From Ornithoclostridium sp949298505 (GTDB lineage Bacteria > Bacillota > Clostridia > Christensenellales > UBA3700), in contig CASFWW010000014.1 of assembly GCA_949298505.1 (NCBI GenBank), positions 1 through 64,000 of the forward strand: a stretch of 64,000 nt of DNA, given 5' to 3'. A program made the position numbers and the translations under genes. Position 1 is the stretch's first letter, and every line of letters starts with the position of its first letter. Below, piece after piece: positions 17,369 to 26,300 of the stretch. The notes under the pieces were generated by a model. That model saw nothing but the letters and a program-made list of their open reading frames with translations. It ran no database searches and was not told where the DNA came from.

Positions 17369-19024
17369 TCAGTCCAAAGTTGCGTCCTTATATGAAATTT
17401 TTACGTCGCTGATTTCTATTTTCACGTCGTTATATGCCTGATTCGCCTGCGAGCCGAACTGCCAGACGAAGTTGTTGAGCCGGTTGCCGCCCTCTGAGTT
17501 GCAGAAGAACGTATACACCTGCTCTTCTTCCGTGATGGTAAATCTCGACCATATCCAGGTGGGATCCCAGCCGCCGTATACCACCGCCGCGAAAATCGTG
17601 ACGACGGGTCTGCTCGCCTTGGCTTTGAACGTCACGACATAATTTTCTCCGCTGCCGCCCACGTAAAACTCGGGTCCTATCACCTGTTGTTGCCAGTCTG
17701 TGGGAGCGAACGACGGGACCGTATATGTGAAGCTGCCGCCGAACGTATGCAATTCTCCCTCATAGCCGTCTGCCTGTGCCGATACGAAATCCTTCAGCGT
17801 AATGACTTCTGTCTTGGTGCCGTCCGATTTCGCGACGACGCTGAGGTCTGAAATCGTTATGTTGTTGACCTCGGTTCCCGACTGCACGTATATCCAGAAC
17901 GCGCCAGCATTTTCGTCATTGGGAACAAATGTGCGTGACACGCGCCTTGCGTTAGTCGCGTCGCTTATAGAGAAAGTGTCGTACTTTTTCTCGTTCCACT
18001 GATCTCTTTGCAGGATCACCTCGAACGGCTTTGCCTCGCTGCCGACGACCGTATACGACACGGTATATTCGACGCCTGCCGAAACCGTCAGTCCCGTGTC
18101 GATAAACATACCGCCGCGCCAGATATCGCCGGAAGCCGAAGTGACTTCGAGAGTCGCCGCCTTTCCGTCTTCTGAGACCCACGCGTTGCCGCCCGTTCCG
18201 TCAAATCTGCCATGGACTCTGCCCGCCAGAGAAAAGTTCTGCAAAATCTCTCCGTCTATGTTCTGCGCAAACGTATACTCCGCGCCGAGCAGATAAAACT
18301 CGAAATCTTCGAGCGCGCCGAGAAGCACGGATATTTCCACCGTCGCATTCTCTCCCTTATTCACGGGCGCATATGAAAATTCGAGAACGTTTTCGCCCTT
18401 GAATATCTCTTTGACCGCAAAAGCGTCTCCGTCTGCAAGAAGGTTGACCCTCCCGGCCTTGTTGCTGTAATAGCGGTAGGAAAACCAATATTCCTCACCG
18501 CTGCCGAGCGTGAAATCCCTGCTGAGACTGACATCCTCTGCGATCTCCGCTCCGCTTGCCTTTATGCGGTATACGCCGTCGTACATGCCGTTGTCAATCA
18601 GAGCCGCTCCGCCCGAGGTCGTGCATTTGAACCCGCTGACCTCGCTGAAATCCATATAGAGTTCCCGTTCGACCGCACTTACGATAACGCTTTCGCTGGT
18701 ACTGCTGCCCGCGCTGTCCTTTGCGGTATAGGTGACGCGGTAATTGCCTTCTTCGGGGAAAACGGCATAGCCGTCGTCTCTTATCTCCGCCTCCGGGGTG
18801 ATCGTGATCACCATGTCGGGAGTGATGTCACCGTCCTCGTCGTCGAGAGCGGCGACTCCGTCGAGAAGATCCACCGGGGTATCGACGATGCAGTCGAAAT
18901 CGTGCGCTCCGTCCACTTGCGGCGCGGCATTTTCAACCTTGTCGTCGCAACCGACCAATACCAACGCGAGCAACAACGCCGCAACCGTGATGACTATCGC
19001 GATTTTAATTGTGTTTTTCTTCAT
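17369..19024 (-). CDS. Surface lipoprotein with Ig-like and carbohydrate-binding modules
   Basis: The 551-residue lipoprotein has a lipobox at LVLVGC. Residues about 35-120 form an Ig-like domain of the DUF5011 type (EDGDITPDMVITITPE...GNYRVTYTAKDSAGSSTSESV). Three beta-sandwich regions follow. Two of them resemble CBM4/9-type carbohydrate-binding modules (NAWVSEDGKAATLEVTSA..., GGSFTYTVPSFAPTDWQQQ...). No catalytic motif is visible. In a fructan operon it most likely holds polysaccharide at the cell surface. It overlaps the end of the DUF624 gene by 20 bp. Confidence 0.75.
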   Translation of the reverse strand: MKKNTIKIAIVITVAALLLALVLVGCDDKVENAAPQVDGAHDFDCIVDTPVDLLDGVAALDDEDGDITPDMVITITPEAEIRDDGYAVFPEEGNYRVTYTAKDSAGSSTSESVIVSAVERELYMDFSEVSGFKCTTSGGAALIDNGMYDGVYRIKASGAEIAEDVSLSRDFTLGSGEEYWFSYRYYSNKAGRVNLLADGDAFAVKEIFKGENVLEFSYAPVNKGENATVEISVLLGALEDFEFYLLGAEYTFAQNIDGEILQNFSLAGRVHGRFDGTGGNAWVSEDGKAATLEVTSASGDIWRGGMFIDTGLTVSAGVEYTVSYTVVGSEAKPFEVILQRDQWNEKKYDTFSISDATNARRVSRTFVPNDENAGAFWIYVQSGTEVNNITISDLSVVAKSDGTKTEVITLKDFVSAQADGYEGELHTFGGSFTYTVPSFAPTDWQQQVIGPEFYVGGSGENYVVTFKAKASRPVVTIFAAVVYGGWDPTWIWSRFTITEEEQVYTFFCNSEGGNRLNNFVWQFGSQANQAYNDVKIEISDVKISYKDATLD

Positions 19025-19709
19025 TGTCGTCTTCTCCGTTCCGCCCGTTTTGCGGATCTCTTTTTATTTTGCCGTATTCGTCAAGATAATCGTCTCTTTT
19101 TTCTCTTTGCTTCAATTCGTATACCGACGTGCCGAGCGCCTTTGCCTTGAGTCTGAGAAAGTTTTCTCTTATCAGTTTCGTCACTATCAGCGGCACGGCG
19201 TAAAAAGTCAGCACTACCGCATAAGGATAAAATATTATCAGCGCCACAACTCCCGCGACGCATATCGCCGCAAGGATCCCGTTTGCCCAGCCGCCCGAAA
19301 AAAGTATCAGACAGTTTTTGAGAAGCTGAAAAAACGAAACGTTCATATTCGCTATCACTGTCGGCGCCGTTATCGCGAACAGACAACCTATCGCGAGCAC
19401 CGCGTAGCTTATGCCTAGCACGATGGCGTTGGACGCTTCCGGGTGAGTATTGAAAAAGAATATGTTCAGCGCCGGGAAAATTATCGCGACAAGCTGAAAC
19501 AGCGTATATGCCGCTATAATTTTCGCGTTTTTGGCAATGGCGGAAAAAATATCCTTGAAAGTGCGCGTCTCAAAGTCTTTGCCGAAATAATCGGCAAGCC
19601 CGACCGTCACGGGGAAAAACGGCAATATCGTCACCGCCGACAGCGCCACCAGCGCTGTAACGACGAAAAATTCCCACAGATATTCTCCCAGCCTTTGCAA
19701 TCCTTTCAT
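19005..19709 (-). CDS. DUF624 (YesL-like) membrane protein
   Basis: The 234-residue protein has about five or six membrane helices and a charged C-terminal tail. Length, hydrophobic pattern and placement match DUF624/YesL proteins. These are almost always encoded with Lpl-type carbohydrate ABC transporters in Firmicutes, and their exact function is unknown. Its start overlaps the stop of the solute-binding protein gene (ATGA). Confidence 0.8.
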   Translation of the reverse strand: MKGLQRLGEYLWEFFVVTALVALSAVTILPFFPVTVGLADYFGKDFETRTFKDIFSAIAKNAKIIAAYTLFQLVAIIFPALNIFFFNTHPEASNAIVLGISYAVLAIGCLFAITAPTVIANMNVSFFQLLKNCLILFSGGWANGILAAICVAGVVALIIFYPYAVVLTFYAVPLIVTKLIRENFLRLKAKALGTSVYELKQREKRDDYLDEYGKIKRDPQNGRNGEDDNEEKHN

Positions 19710-21319
19710 TGGCTCTCCTCAGTATTCACCGCCTCAAGATAGCGGTCGTACGCTTTCTGATTTATAGCTTTGATCTGTTCGATCGCGGTCCTGTTTTCGT
19801 TGAGGAAGCTCTGCCACGATTCCCTCGTCGGAGCGCTCGAACCTATGATCGCATTGGTCATCCACTTGGTGATGTTGTTCCCGAGCGACGACTCGTGGGC
19901 GTTGAGGTCCTTGAGTTCCTGCTCAGTATAATTCAGATTGGGTATTCCGCGCGCGCCCTCATACGAATACGGCTTGACGTAAAGCTCAAGTCTCTCGAGC
20001 CTGAGTACCGCACGCGATTCCATCTGCACGTTGTTCTTCCATTCGTTCTCGGTCAGATAAACCACTCCGTAAGGCGCATTCTTCATACGGAAGTCGTCCG
20101 CGCTCTGCTCGCCGTGATCGTCGTTGGGGATCAGCTTGTCGTCCACCTTTTCTCTGAGGAAGGCGCCGGACTCGATCGAGCCGTAGTTGAGCTGTGCAGA
20201 ATAATCAGGCTCAAAGAACTTGTCGAAGTATCCCAGAAGTCCTTCAGGGTCTTCGCATGTGCTCAGGATCACGCACTCTCCTTTTTCAATCTCAAGTTCG
20301 TTGCTTACGCCGACGTAACGGTTGCCGTCGTCGTCCTTGAGCGGTTTCACAATGATATAGTCGTCGGGATTTGAGACGACCGTCTCTTTCTCCCACCAGT
20401 AAAACGCGCCGTACCTGCCGTCCTGACCGTTGGCAAGAAAGCTGTCCTGACTCTGAGTGAAAGAAGTGGAACGTATCAGACCTTCTCTGAACCACTCGTT
20501 CATCTCGGATATGGCTCTGAACCAGTTTTCGTCCTCAATCGTGAACACTACTTTGTCATTGACTATCGTCTTGTGCTCCCTGTTTTCAGGCACGCCGAAA
20601 GACGCGATGAAATCCGACTCGTTGCCCTGCCAGTTCCCGCTGACGAACGCGAGAGGAACTTCGTTGGTGGTGCTTCCGTCCCCGTCCATATCGAGCGCGT
20701 TGAACTTCTGAATGATCGCCTTGAACTCTTCGCGGCTGAGATCGAGCCCGTCTGTCAGATCTTCTTTGGACAGTTTTACAGAAGAAGGCATCTGCCCGTT
20801 GTCGATGAGTTTTTCTATCCACGACTTGTTTATGAACAGGATGTTGGGGTACTGTTTGAGTCCCATTTCCTCAACTCTCGGCAAAGAATAAATGTGCCCG
20901 TCGGGAGATTTGAGAGCCTCTGCAATATCGGGACGGTCGTCGAGTATCTTCTTGAAATTGGGCATGCTGTCAATGTATTCGTCGATCGCTATAATCCTTC
21001 CTCTTCTGCCGTAATCGTACAGCTTGAGGTTGGAAAAGCCTGAATGGTAGATCGCGTCAATTCCGTTTATGCCAACTGGATCGGGATTGTTGGAATACTG
21101 CATGGACGTGTTGAAAGTCCAGTATACGTCAAGCCCCGTCTCGTCTGCCAGTTTTTCGAATACCGGCATCGTGTTGTAATCCTTGACGACGTCCTCTTTG
21201 ACCGCAAGCACCACGAAATCGTGATCTCCTTCGGTAGTCTTTACCGTACCCATCGCGAAGGGAATCACGCAGGCTATCCAGACGACAACGGCTACTATGA
21301 TGATTATCAGTTTCTTCAT
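19706..21319 (-). CDS. Family 1 extracellular solute-binding protein (Lpl type)
   Basis: The 537-residue protein has the size and motifs of the large family 1 solute-binding proteins: YDYGRRGRIIAIDEYIDSMPNFKKILDDRPDI read in two parts, the PDGHIYSLPRVEEMG region, and QDGRYGAFYWWEKE. They bind oligosaccharides and pass them to paired permeases. The N-terminus has a strong hydrophobic helix with a cysteine (WIAC). The residues around it are a poor lipobox, so it may be membrane-anchored by the uncleaved helix. Its position immediately before the permease genes' ends supports a fructo-oligosaccharide ligand by context only. Confidence 0.88.
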   Translation of the reverse strand: MKKLIIIIVAVVVWIACVIPFAMGTVKTTEGDHDFVVLAVKEDVVKDYNTMPVFEKLADETGLDVYWTFNTSMQYSNNPDPVGINGIDAIYHSGFSNLKLYDYGRRGRIIAIDEYIDSMPNFKKILDDRPDIAEALKSPDGHIYSLPRVEEMGLKQYPNILFINKSWIEKLIDNGQMPSSVKLSKEDLTDGLDLSREEFKAIIQKFNALDMDGDGSTTNEVPLAFVSGNWQGNESDFIASFGVPENREHKTIVNDKVVFTIEDENWFRAISEMNEWFREGLIRSTSFTQSQDSFLANGQDGRYGAFYWWEKETVVSNPDDYIIVKPLKDDDGNRYVGVSNELEIEKGECVILSTCEDPEGLLGYFDKFFEPDYSAQLNYGSIESGAFLREKVDDKLIPNDDHGEQSADDFRMKNAPYGVVYLTENEWKNNVQMESRAVLRLERLELYVKPYSYEGARGIPNLNYTEQELKDLNAHESSLGNNITKWMTNAIIGSSAPTRESWQSFLNENRTAIEQIKAINQKAYDRYLEAVNTEESQ

Positions 21320-21335
21320 CTTTTCCCTCCCGCGC

Positions 21336-22241
21336 TTATTTGAACGAGCCGACGAGCACGCCCTGCCCGAAATGTTTTTCGACCATAGGATATATGATCA
21401 GAATGGGTATGGTAGCTATGATTATCGACGTGAATTTTATCTGCGTCGCCGCTCTCATCTGTTCGAGAACGACTTCGCCTTCTCCGCCCGAGTTGGCGTC
21501 GAGAATTCCGCTCAGCAGAGTCTGCAAAGGATAAAAACTTTCGTCTATGCTGAAGATATATGCGTCGATATAGTTGTTCCAGTGTCCGACAGCGTAGAAA
21601 AGTATCATAACGCTTATGATGGACTTGGCTACGGGCAGGACTATATCGAAAAACGTCCTGATCTCCCCCGCACCGTCTATCATACCCGCCTCAAGAACCT
21701 CTTTGGGCACATTGGACTGGAAGAAGGATTTGCACATAAATACGTTGTACACGCTCACGCCGCCTCCGATTATCAGAATCAGCGGGTTCTGATAAAGCCC
21801 TAGCGCACGGCACAATATCACGTAAGGCACGAGACCGCCGCCGAAAAACATAGTTATTATCAAAAACGGCATTATGAATTTGCGGAAAGGCAGATAGTCC
21901 CGCGAAAGCGCCCAGCCTGCGGGTATCGTCAGCGCAACGTTGAACGCCGTGCCGAGTACGGTATATGCGATCGTGTTGAAATAGCTTCTCCATATGTCTT
22001 CGCGGTAGAACAGCTGACCGTAACCGGAAAAAGTCAGTTCTACGGGATAAAGCCAGACCTTGCCCGTCATGACTGCGTCGGGATCCGATATCGAAGCTAT
22101 AACGATATAGTAAAGCGGATATATGACCACGACAGCGAGAAGCGCAAGTATGAACGCGCATACGCCGTAGTATATATAATCTGTCTTGCTCTCTTTTATC
22201 TTGTTCTTTTTAGCGTTGACTCTGAGTTCCTGTGCATTCAT
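21336..22241 (-). CDS. Carbohydrate ABC transporter permease (LplC/YtcP type)
   Basis: The 301-residue protein has six membrane helices and the EAA loop (EAGMIDGAGEIRTFFDIVLP) that docks to the ATPase. The C-terminal GQGVLVGSFK is typical of the LplC/YtcP subgroup. It pairs with the permease encoded 10 bp upstream. Confidence 0.93.
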   Translation of the reverse strand: MNAQELRVNAKKNKIKESKTDYIYYGVCAFILALLAVVVIYPLYYIVIASISDPDAVMTGKVWLYPVELTFSGYGQLFYREDIWRSYFNTIAYTVLGTAFNVALTIPAGWALSRDYLPFRKFIMPFLIITMFFGGGLVPYVILCRALGLYQNPLILIIGGGVSVYNVFMCKSFFQSNVPKEVLEAGMIDGAGEIRTFFDIVLPVAKSIISVMILFYAVGHWNNYIDAYIFSIDESFYPLQTLLSGILDANSGGEGEVVLEQMRAATQIKFTSIIIATIPILIIYPMVEKHFGQGVLVGSFK

Positions 22242-22251
22242 ATTCCACCTC

Positions 22252-23247
22252 TTACCACATGCTCTGGTTGGCGAGCTTCTTGGACGTGAAGTTGGCGATC
22301 ACGAGCAATACGACGTTGATAACCGAGTTGAACAGACCCGCCGCGGTACCTACGCCGTACTGACCGCCGAGAAGACCGAACGTGTAAACGTAAGTGGAAA
22401 GTATTTCACTCGTTTCAAGGTTGCCGCCTGTCTGCATAAGCAATACTTTTTCGTAACCGCAGTTCATCAGATTGCCGACCGAAAGGATCATCAGCATCAC
22501 TATCGTGGGCGCGATCGCGGGAAGATCCACGCTGAATATGCGCTTGAATCTGGACGCTCCGTCCACCTTTGCCGCTTCGTGCAATGACGGATCGACGCCC
22601 GAAAGCGCCGCGAGATATATTATCGCCGACCACCCGAAGTCCTGCCAGTTGCCCGAGAAGATGAACAGCGGTCTGAACGCCTCCGGTTTAAGGAACAACT
22701 GCAACCCGTTGACGTCGCCGCCTGCCTGAATGTAGAGCTGATCTATAAGTCCGTCAGAACCGAATATCAGTTCAAGCATACCTACCATGACGACGAGCGA
22801 TATGAAGTGCGGCGCATAGTACAATATCTGCAACCCCTTTTTCGCCTTTTTCGATCTCAGCGAATTGAGAAGAAGCGCGACTATTATAGGCAACGGAAAT
22901 CCGACTATAAATCCGAGTATACACAGCAAAAACGTGTTCTTGAAATAGGTCAGGAAGTTGGGGTTGGAGAAAAACGTCTTGAAGTTCTCCCATCCTACCC
23001 ACTGTGTGCCCTCGCCGATTATCGGATCGCCGGGCATATAGTCCTGAAAAGCGACGAGTATACCGTACATCGGGATATAGCAGAATATGAGAATATATAT
23101 CACCGCAGGCAGGATAAACAACAATATCCAGCCTCTTCTCTTGAAATTCTCCTTCCAGCTCTCCCACTTGCTTTTGTTATTCAAAGGCAATCCGGTCGCT
23201 TCTGTCTCAATTTCGGTCGCGTTGACGCCAGCTTTTCTCTTTCTCAT
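22252..23247 (-). CDS. Carbohydrate ABC transporter permease (LplB/YteP type)
   Basis: The 331-residue protein has a basic N-terminal tail, six membrane helices and the EAA loop (EAAKVDGASRFKRIFSVDLP). IPMYGILVAFQDYMPGDP and NTGGNLETSE-like segments (here MQTGGNLETSEILSTYVY) are usual in LplB/YteP. It forms the channel with its neighbour. The start overlaps the GH32 stop (ATGA), so translation is coupled. Confidence 0.93.
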   Translation of the reverse strand: MRKRKAGVNATEIETEATGLPLNNKSKWESWKENFKRRGWILLFILPAVIYILIFCYIPMYGILVAFQDYMPGDPIIGEGTQWVGWENFKTFFSNPNFLTYFKNTFLLCILGFIVGFPLPIIVALLLNSLRSKKAKKGLQILYYAPHFISLVVMVGMLELIFGSDGLIDQLYIQAGGDVNGLQLFLKPEAFRPLFIFSGNWQDFGWSAIIYLAALSGVDPSLHEAAKVDGASRFKRIFSVDLPAIAPTIVMLMILSVGNLMNCGYEKVLLMQTGGNLETSEILSTYVYTFGLLGGQYGVGTAAGLFNSVINVVLLVIANFTSKKLANQSMW

Positions 23248-26240
23248 GATTCCCTCTCCTCATCCTTTTTTCTTGCCTTTTTGATGACAGGCAAAACTAT
23301 ACACGCGATTATGAAGATCGCAAACAGAGTTATGTCTATTATAAAGAAAGTGAAGTCAGGCTCGTCCGCTTCGTCAGTCGCGTCGTAAGGCCGCGCGATG
23401 ACGATCCTGACTTCGGGTCTGCCGTTGTCTGTGATCAAAGTAGCCGTATACGTGCCCTCGATCAGCCCGAGACCGGCAGAAAGCGTGACCACTCCTCCCT
23501 GCAACGAAACGAACTCTCCGTCTACCGTTTTGCCGTCTATCCTGACTGCGTAGATGTCGGTTGCGCCGCTGACGGAAATCGTTATAAGGTCTCCGGGAGA
23601 ATATTCCGGTTTTCCTGAGTCTGCCGTCGCCTGCTCGAACGATGTGGATACTTTAAAATCAAGGTCTCTGTCCGCGGCAACCACTCTGAATACGTATTCC
23701 GTGCCCGCGGCAAGGGTGTTCATATACTCCGACTTCAGCGCGATTTGTCCGTTCTCAAAGGCGTATTCTCCCTCTTTCAGACGGTAACTGCCGTCCGTTA
23801 CGTTTACGACTTTTACGACTTCGCGATCCCCGATCGGAAGGATCACGTCCGCACTCTTGTCGTAGATCGCCGAAGAAACTTTTCTCTCAAGCGTCACGTT
23901 GTTGATCAGAGTGTCTGCCTTGTAAGTGTTGAAGCCGAGCATGCCGCCGTCGTAACCGTCAAGCGCGCATATCAGATCTGCGTTCTTTCCGGAATCTACG
24001 GTCAGATACGCGACTTCGTCTCTGACCTCGAGCGTGAGCCGGCAACTCTTTCTGCCGCCGAAGGCGTAAGATACTCTGGCAAGATCGCCTACGTCCGAAC
24101 GCCATATTTTGATAACGTTGTCTTTGAAATCCGCAGTGGCTACAAAATAATAATAACGGTTGTCACTTATGCCGAACATCAATCCGCTCGCCTGACCGCC
24201 GTCGTTTACAGACAGATCGGCAGAATAGACGAACTCGTCGGCTGATTCGTCTGAAAACATGAACGCGTCGCCGTCGCCTCTCGACAGCACGATGCCGTTG
24301 TCGTCGGGTCTCGCAAAACCGAACAGCTTCGCGCCGTATTCAATATCCCCGACGTATCCGTCCGCATATACGTAGACGTCGGTATAAAGCGTCTGACCGC
24401 CGTAATTTGCGCTTATCTTTGCGTATCCCTTGCCAAGCGCGGTGACGAACGCTATGCCGCTCCCGCTCTCGAGAGATACGAATTCTCCGCCCTCAACGAC
24501 TTCGTAAGAAACTGCGTTTTCGTCGAAAGAGGGCGCATAATTTGAAACTGCGAGCGCAACCTTGTCCCCTACGGACATATCGAACTTGTTTGAACTCTGT
24601 ATAAGCTTTTCAGAAGGCGAAACTTCTCCGAAAATGCCCGATAGGCTGTAAATTGTCACGTCAGCTCCGACATTGCCATCCGCATACAGCTTCATACCGT
24701 CGGAGACCGCCTGCGGGAATATCGCCGCAAACGCGCTCTGCCCGTTGGCGAAGACGCTGACGAACGCCCTGTCGCTTATCACCCTGATCTCGAGTTTTCC
24801 GTCTTTGAGTTTAACGGGTATTCGTTCGGGAAACGCGAAATAATCAGTATCTTTTACTATAAGCGAACTCTGAGAACGGTCGAACACGAGTTCTTCTCTT
24901 TCCGAGTCGTAGCGGAGCACAGTTTTTTCAGCAGACGACGTGCGTATCTCGAGTTGCGCAAAAGACGCTTCTCCCGCGCTGAAATCGAGCGTTGCCGTCA
25001 TGTCGAACACGTCGGCGCTGACTTCTGTCAGAGCCGTGGTCTCCGCGTTGACCGTGCCGGCATAGCTTGCTATCTTTTCACCGCGCAACTTGTCGAAAGC
25101 GCTGACGGGAACGCGCTCAAGTACGTAATCGCCATCGTCGTTCTTTGCCAGTTTAAGCTCGCACGCGATCGTCATGCCGCCGTTGTAATTTTCGCGTACC
25201 GCCTCGTACTGACCCACGCTCTTCCAACTAGCCGACCAGCTTATGCCGTAGACCTTGCCGTCGGGAGCGTTGTTGAACGTCTGCATCGCGTAGCTGTCAA
25301 TGCCGTAACTCAGCCTCTTTATCTCTCCTTCGGCAACGAAAAGTCCGCTGTCGTCAAGATGACCTACGACGTAATATTCCGCGGGATAGAAAGTGTCTTT
25401 TCTCGTTGTTCCGTTAAAATTGTGGCTTTGACTCTTGTCCTCGGGCGAAAGGATGAGAACGTACTTGAGTCCGTCGTCGGTCTCGTATGCGGACAGATCG
25501 GGACACTCGCCCCAGAAACCCGTGCTGCCCAGGTATTTCCATTCTTTGAGATCGTCGGAGGAATACATTCTGACAAGGCCGCCGCCAACCGCCATTATCC
25601 ATTTGGAATGCGCTTCACTCCAGAAAACCTTGGGATCTCTGAACTCGTTGTCGCCCATACCTCCGTCGTCATCTCTGCCGAGGATCTCGCCGTATATCGT
25701 GAAATTCTGCCCGTCGGCGCTGTAAGCGAGCACCTGCCTCTGCGCGCCGCCCTGTTCTGCAGTCTGAGGCTGAGTGAGTATCGCGACTATGCCCTTGCCG
25801 CCGTTGTCGTCGAAAAACCCGCTCGTATTGTCCTTGTCGTAAACGGCGCTTCCCGAGAACATCATATCGTAGTATTCGCCGTTTACCGTCTGATAAGCGG
25901 GTATCGCGACGGGTTGCTCCGTCCAATGCACGAGGTCGGTGCTGGTAGCGTGACCCCAGCTCATATTGCCCCAGCCGTTGTAGGTCTGCCCGTTCCTCTG
26001 ATCGTAGTTATATTGATAATACATATGGTAGGTGCCGTCGACATACAACAGACCGTTGGGATCGTTGTTCCAGCCCCTGAGCGCAGAAAATGCCAGTTGA
26101 TTCCTGTAATTTTCGCCGTAATCTCCGTTTTCAGCCGCATAAACCTCACAAGGCGTCACCAATGCGCCGATCACCGTCGCCGTCAATGCCGCCGCTATCA
26201 GCAATGCGATAACAAACGTACTTTTTCTTGCTTTTACCAT
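23244..26240 (-). CDS. Large surface GH32 fructan hydrolase with C-terminal membrane anchor
   Basis: The 998-residue protein has a signal peptide (cleavage near VYA-AE). The GH32 propeller follows, with GWNNDPNG (nucleophile Asp; N replaces the usual M), MFSGSAV, EFRDPKV and GECPDL, then the GH32 beta-sandwich to about 540. After that come a bacterial Ig-like (Big) domain, a concanavalin-like sandwich (about 630-790) and another Ig-like domain. A final hydrophobic helix with a basic tail (IIACIVLPVIKKARKK) anchors it. The layout suits an exo- or endo-acting levanase/inulinase displayed on the cell surface; sequence alone does not decide levan or inulin. It has GGGGAAATT before its ATG. Confidence 0.93.
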   Translation of the reverse strand: MVKARKSTFVIALLIAAALTATVIGALVTPCEVYAAENGDYGENYRNQLAFSALRGWNNDPNGLLYVDGTYHMYYQYNYDQRNGQTYNGWGNMSWGHATSTDLVHWTEQPVAIPAYQTVNGEYYDMMFSGSAVYDKDNTSGFFDDNGGKGIVAILTQPQTAEQGGAQRQVLAYSADGQNFTIYGEILGRDDDGGMGDNEFRDPKVFWSEAHSKWIMAVGGGLVRMYSSDDLKEWKYLGSTGFWGECPDLSAYETDDGLKYVLILSPEDKSQSHNFNGTTRKDTFYPAEYYVVGHLDDSGLFVAEGEIKRLSYGIDSYAMQTFNNAPDGKVYGISWSASWKSVGQYEAVRENYNGGMTIACELKLAKNDDGDYVLERVPVSAFDKLRGEKIASYAGTVNAETTALTEVSADVFDMTATLDFSAGEASFAQLEIRTSSAEKTVLRYDSEREELVFDRSQSSLIVKDTDYFAFPERIPVKLKDGKLEIRVISDRAFVSVFANGQSAFAAIFPQAVSDGMKLYADGNVGADVTIYSLSGIFGEVSPSEKLIQSSNKFDMSVGDKVALAVSNYAPSFDENAVSYEVVEGGEFVSLESGSGIAFVTALGKGYAKISANYGGQTLYTDVYVYADGYVGDIEYGAKLFGFARPDDNGIVLSRGDGDAFMFSDESADEFVYSADLSVNDGGQASGLMFGISDNRYYYFVATADFKDNVIKIWRSDVGDLARVSYAFGGRKSCRLTLEVRDEVAYLTVDSGKNADLICALDGYDGGMLGFNTYKADTLINNVTLERKVSSAIYDKSADVILPIGDREVVKVVNVTDGSYRLKEGEYAFENGQIALKSEYMNTLAAGTEYVFRVVAADRDLDFKVSTSFEQATADSGKPEYSPGDLITISVSGATDIYAVRIDGKTVDGEFVSLQGGVVTLSAGLGLIEGTYTATLITDNGRPEVRIVIARPYDATDEADEPDFTFFIIDITLFAIFIIACIVLPVIKKARKKDEERES

Positions 26241-26300
26241 AATTTCCCCGTATTGTTTTGTCCGCCGCGCACGCTGAGGCGCGGCGGATCGTTTCTGATT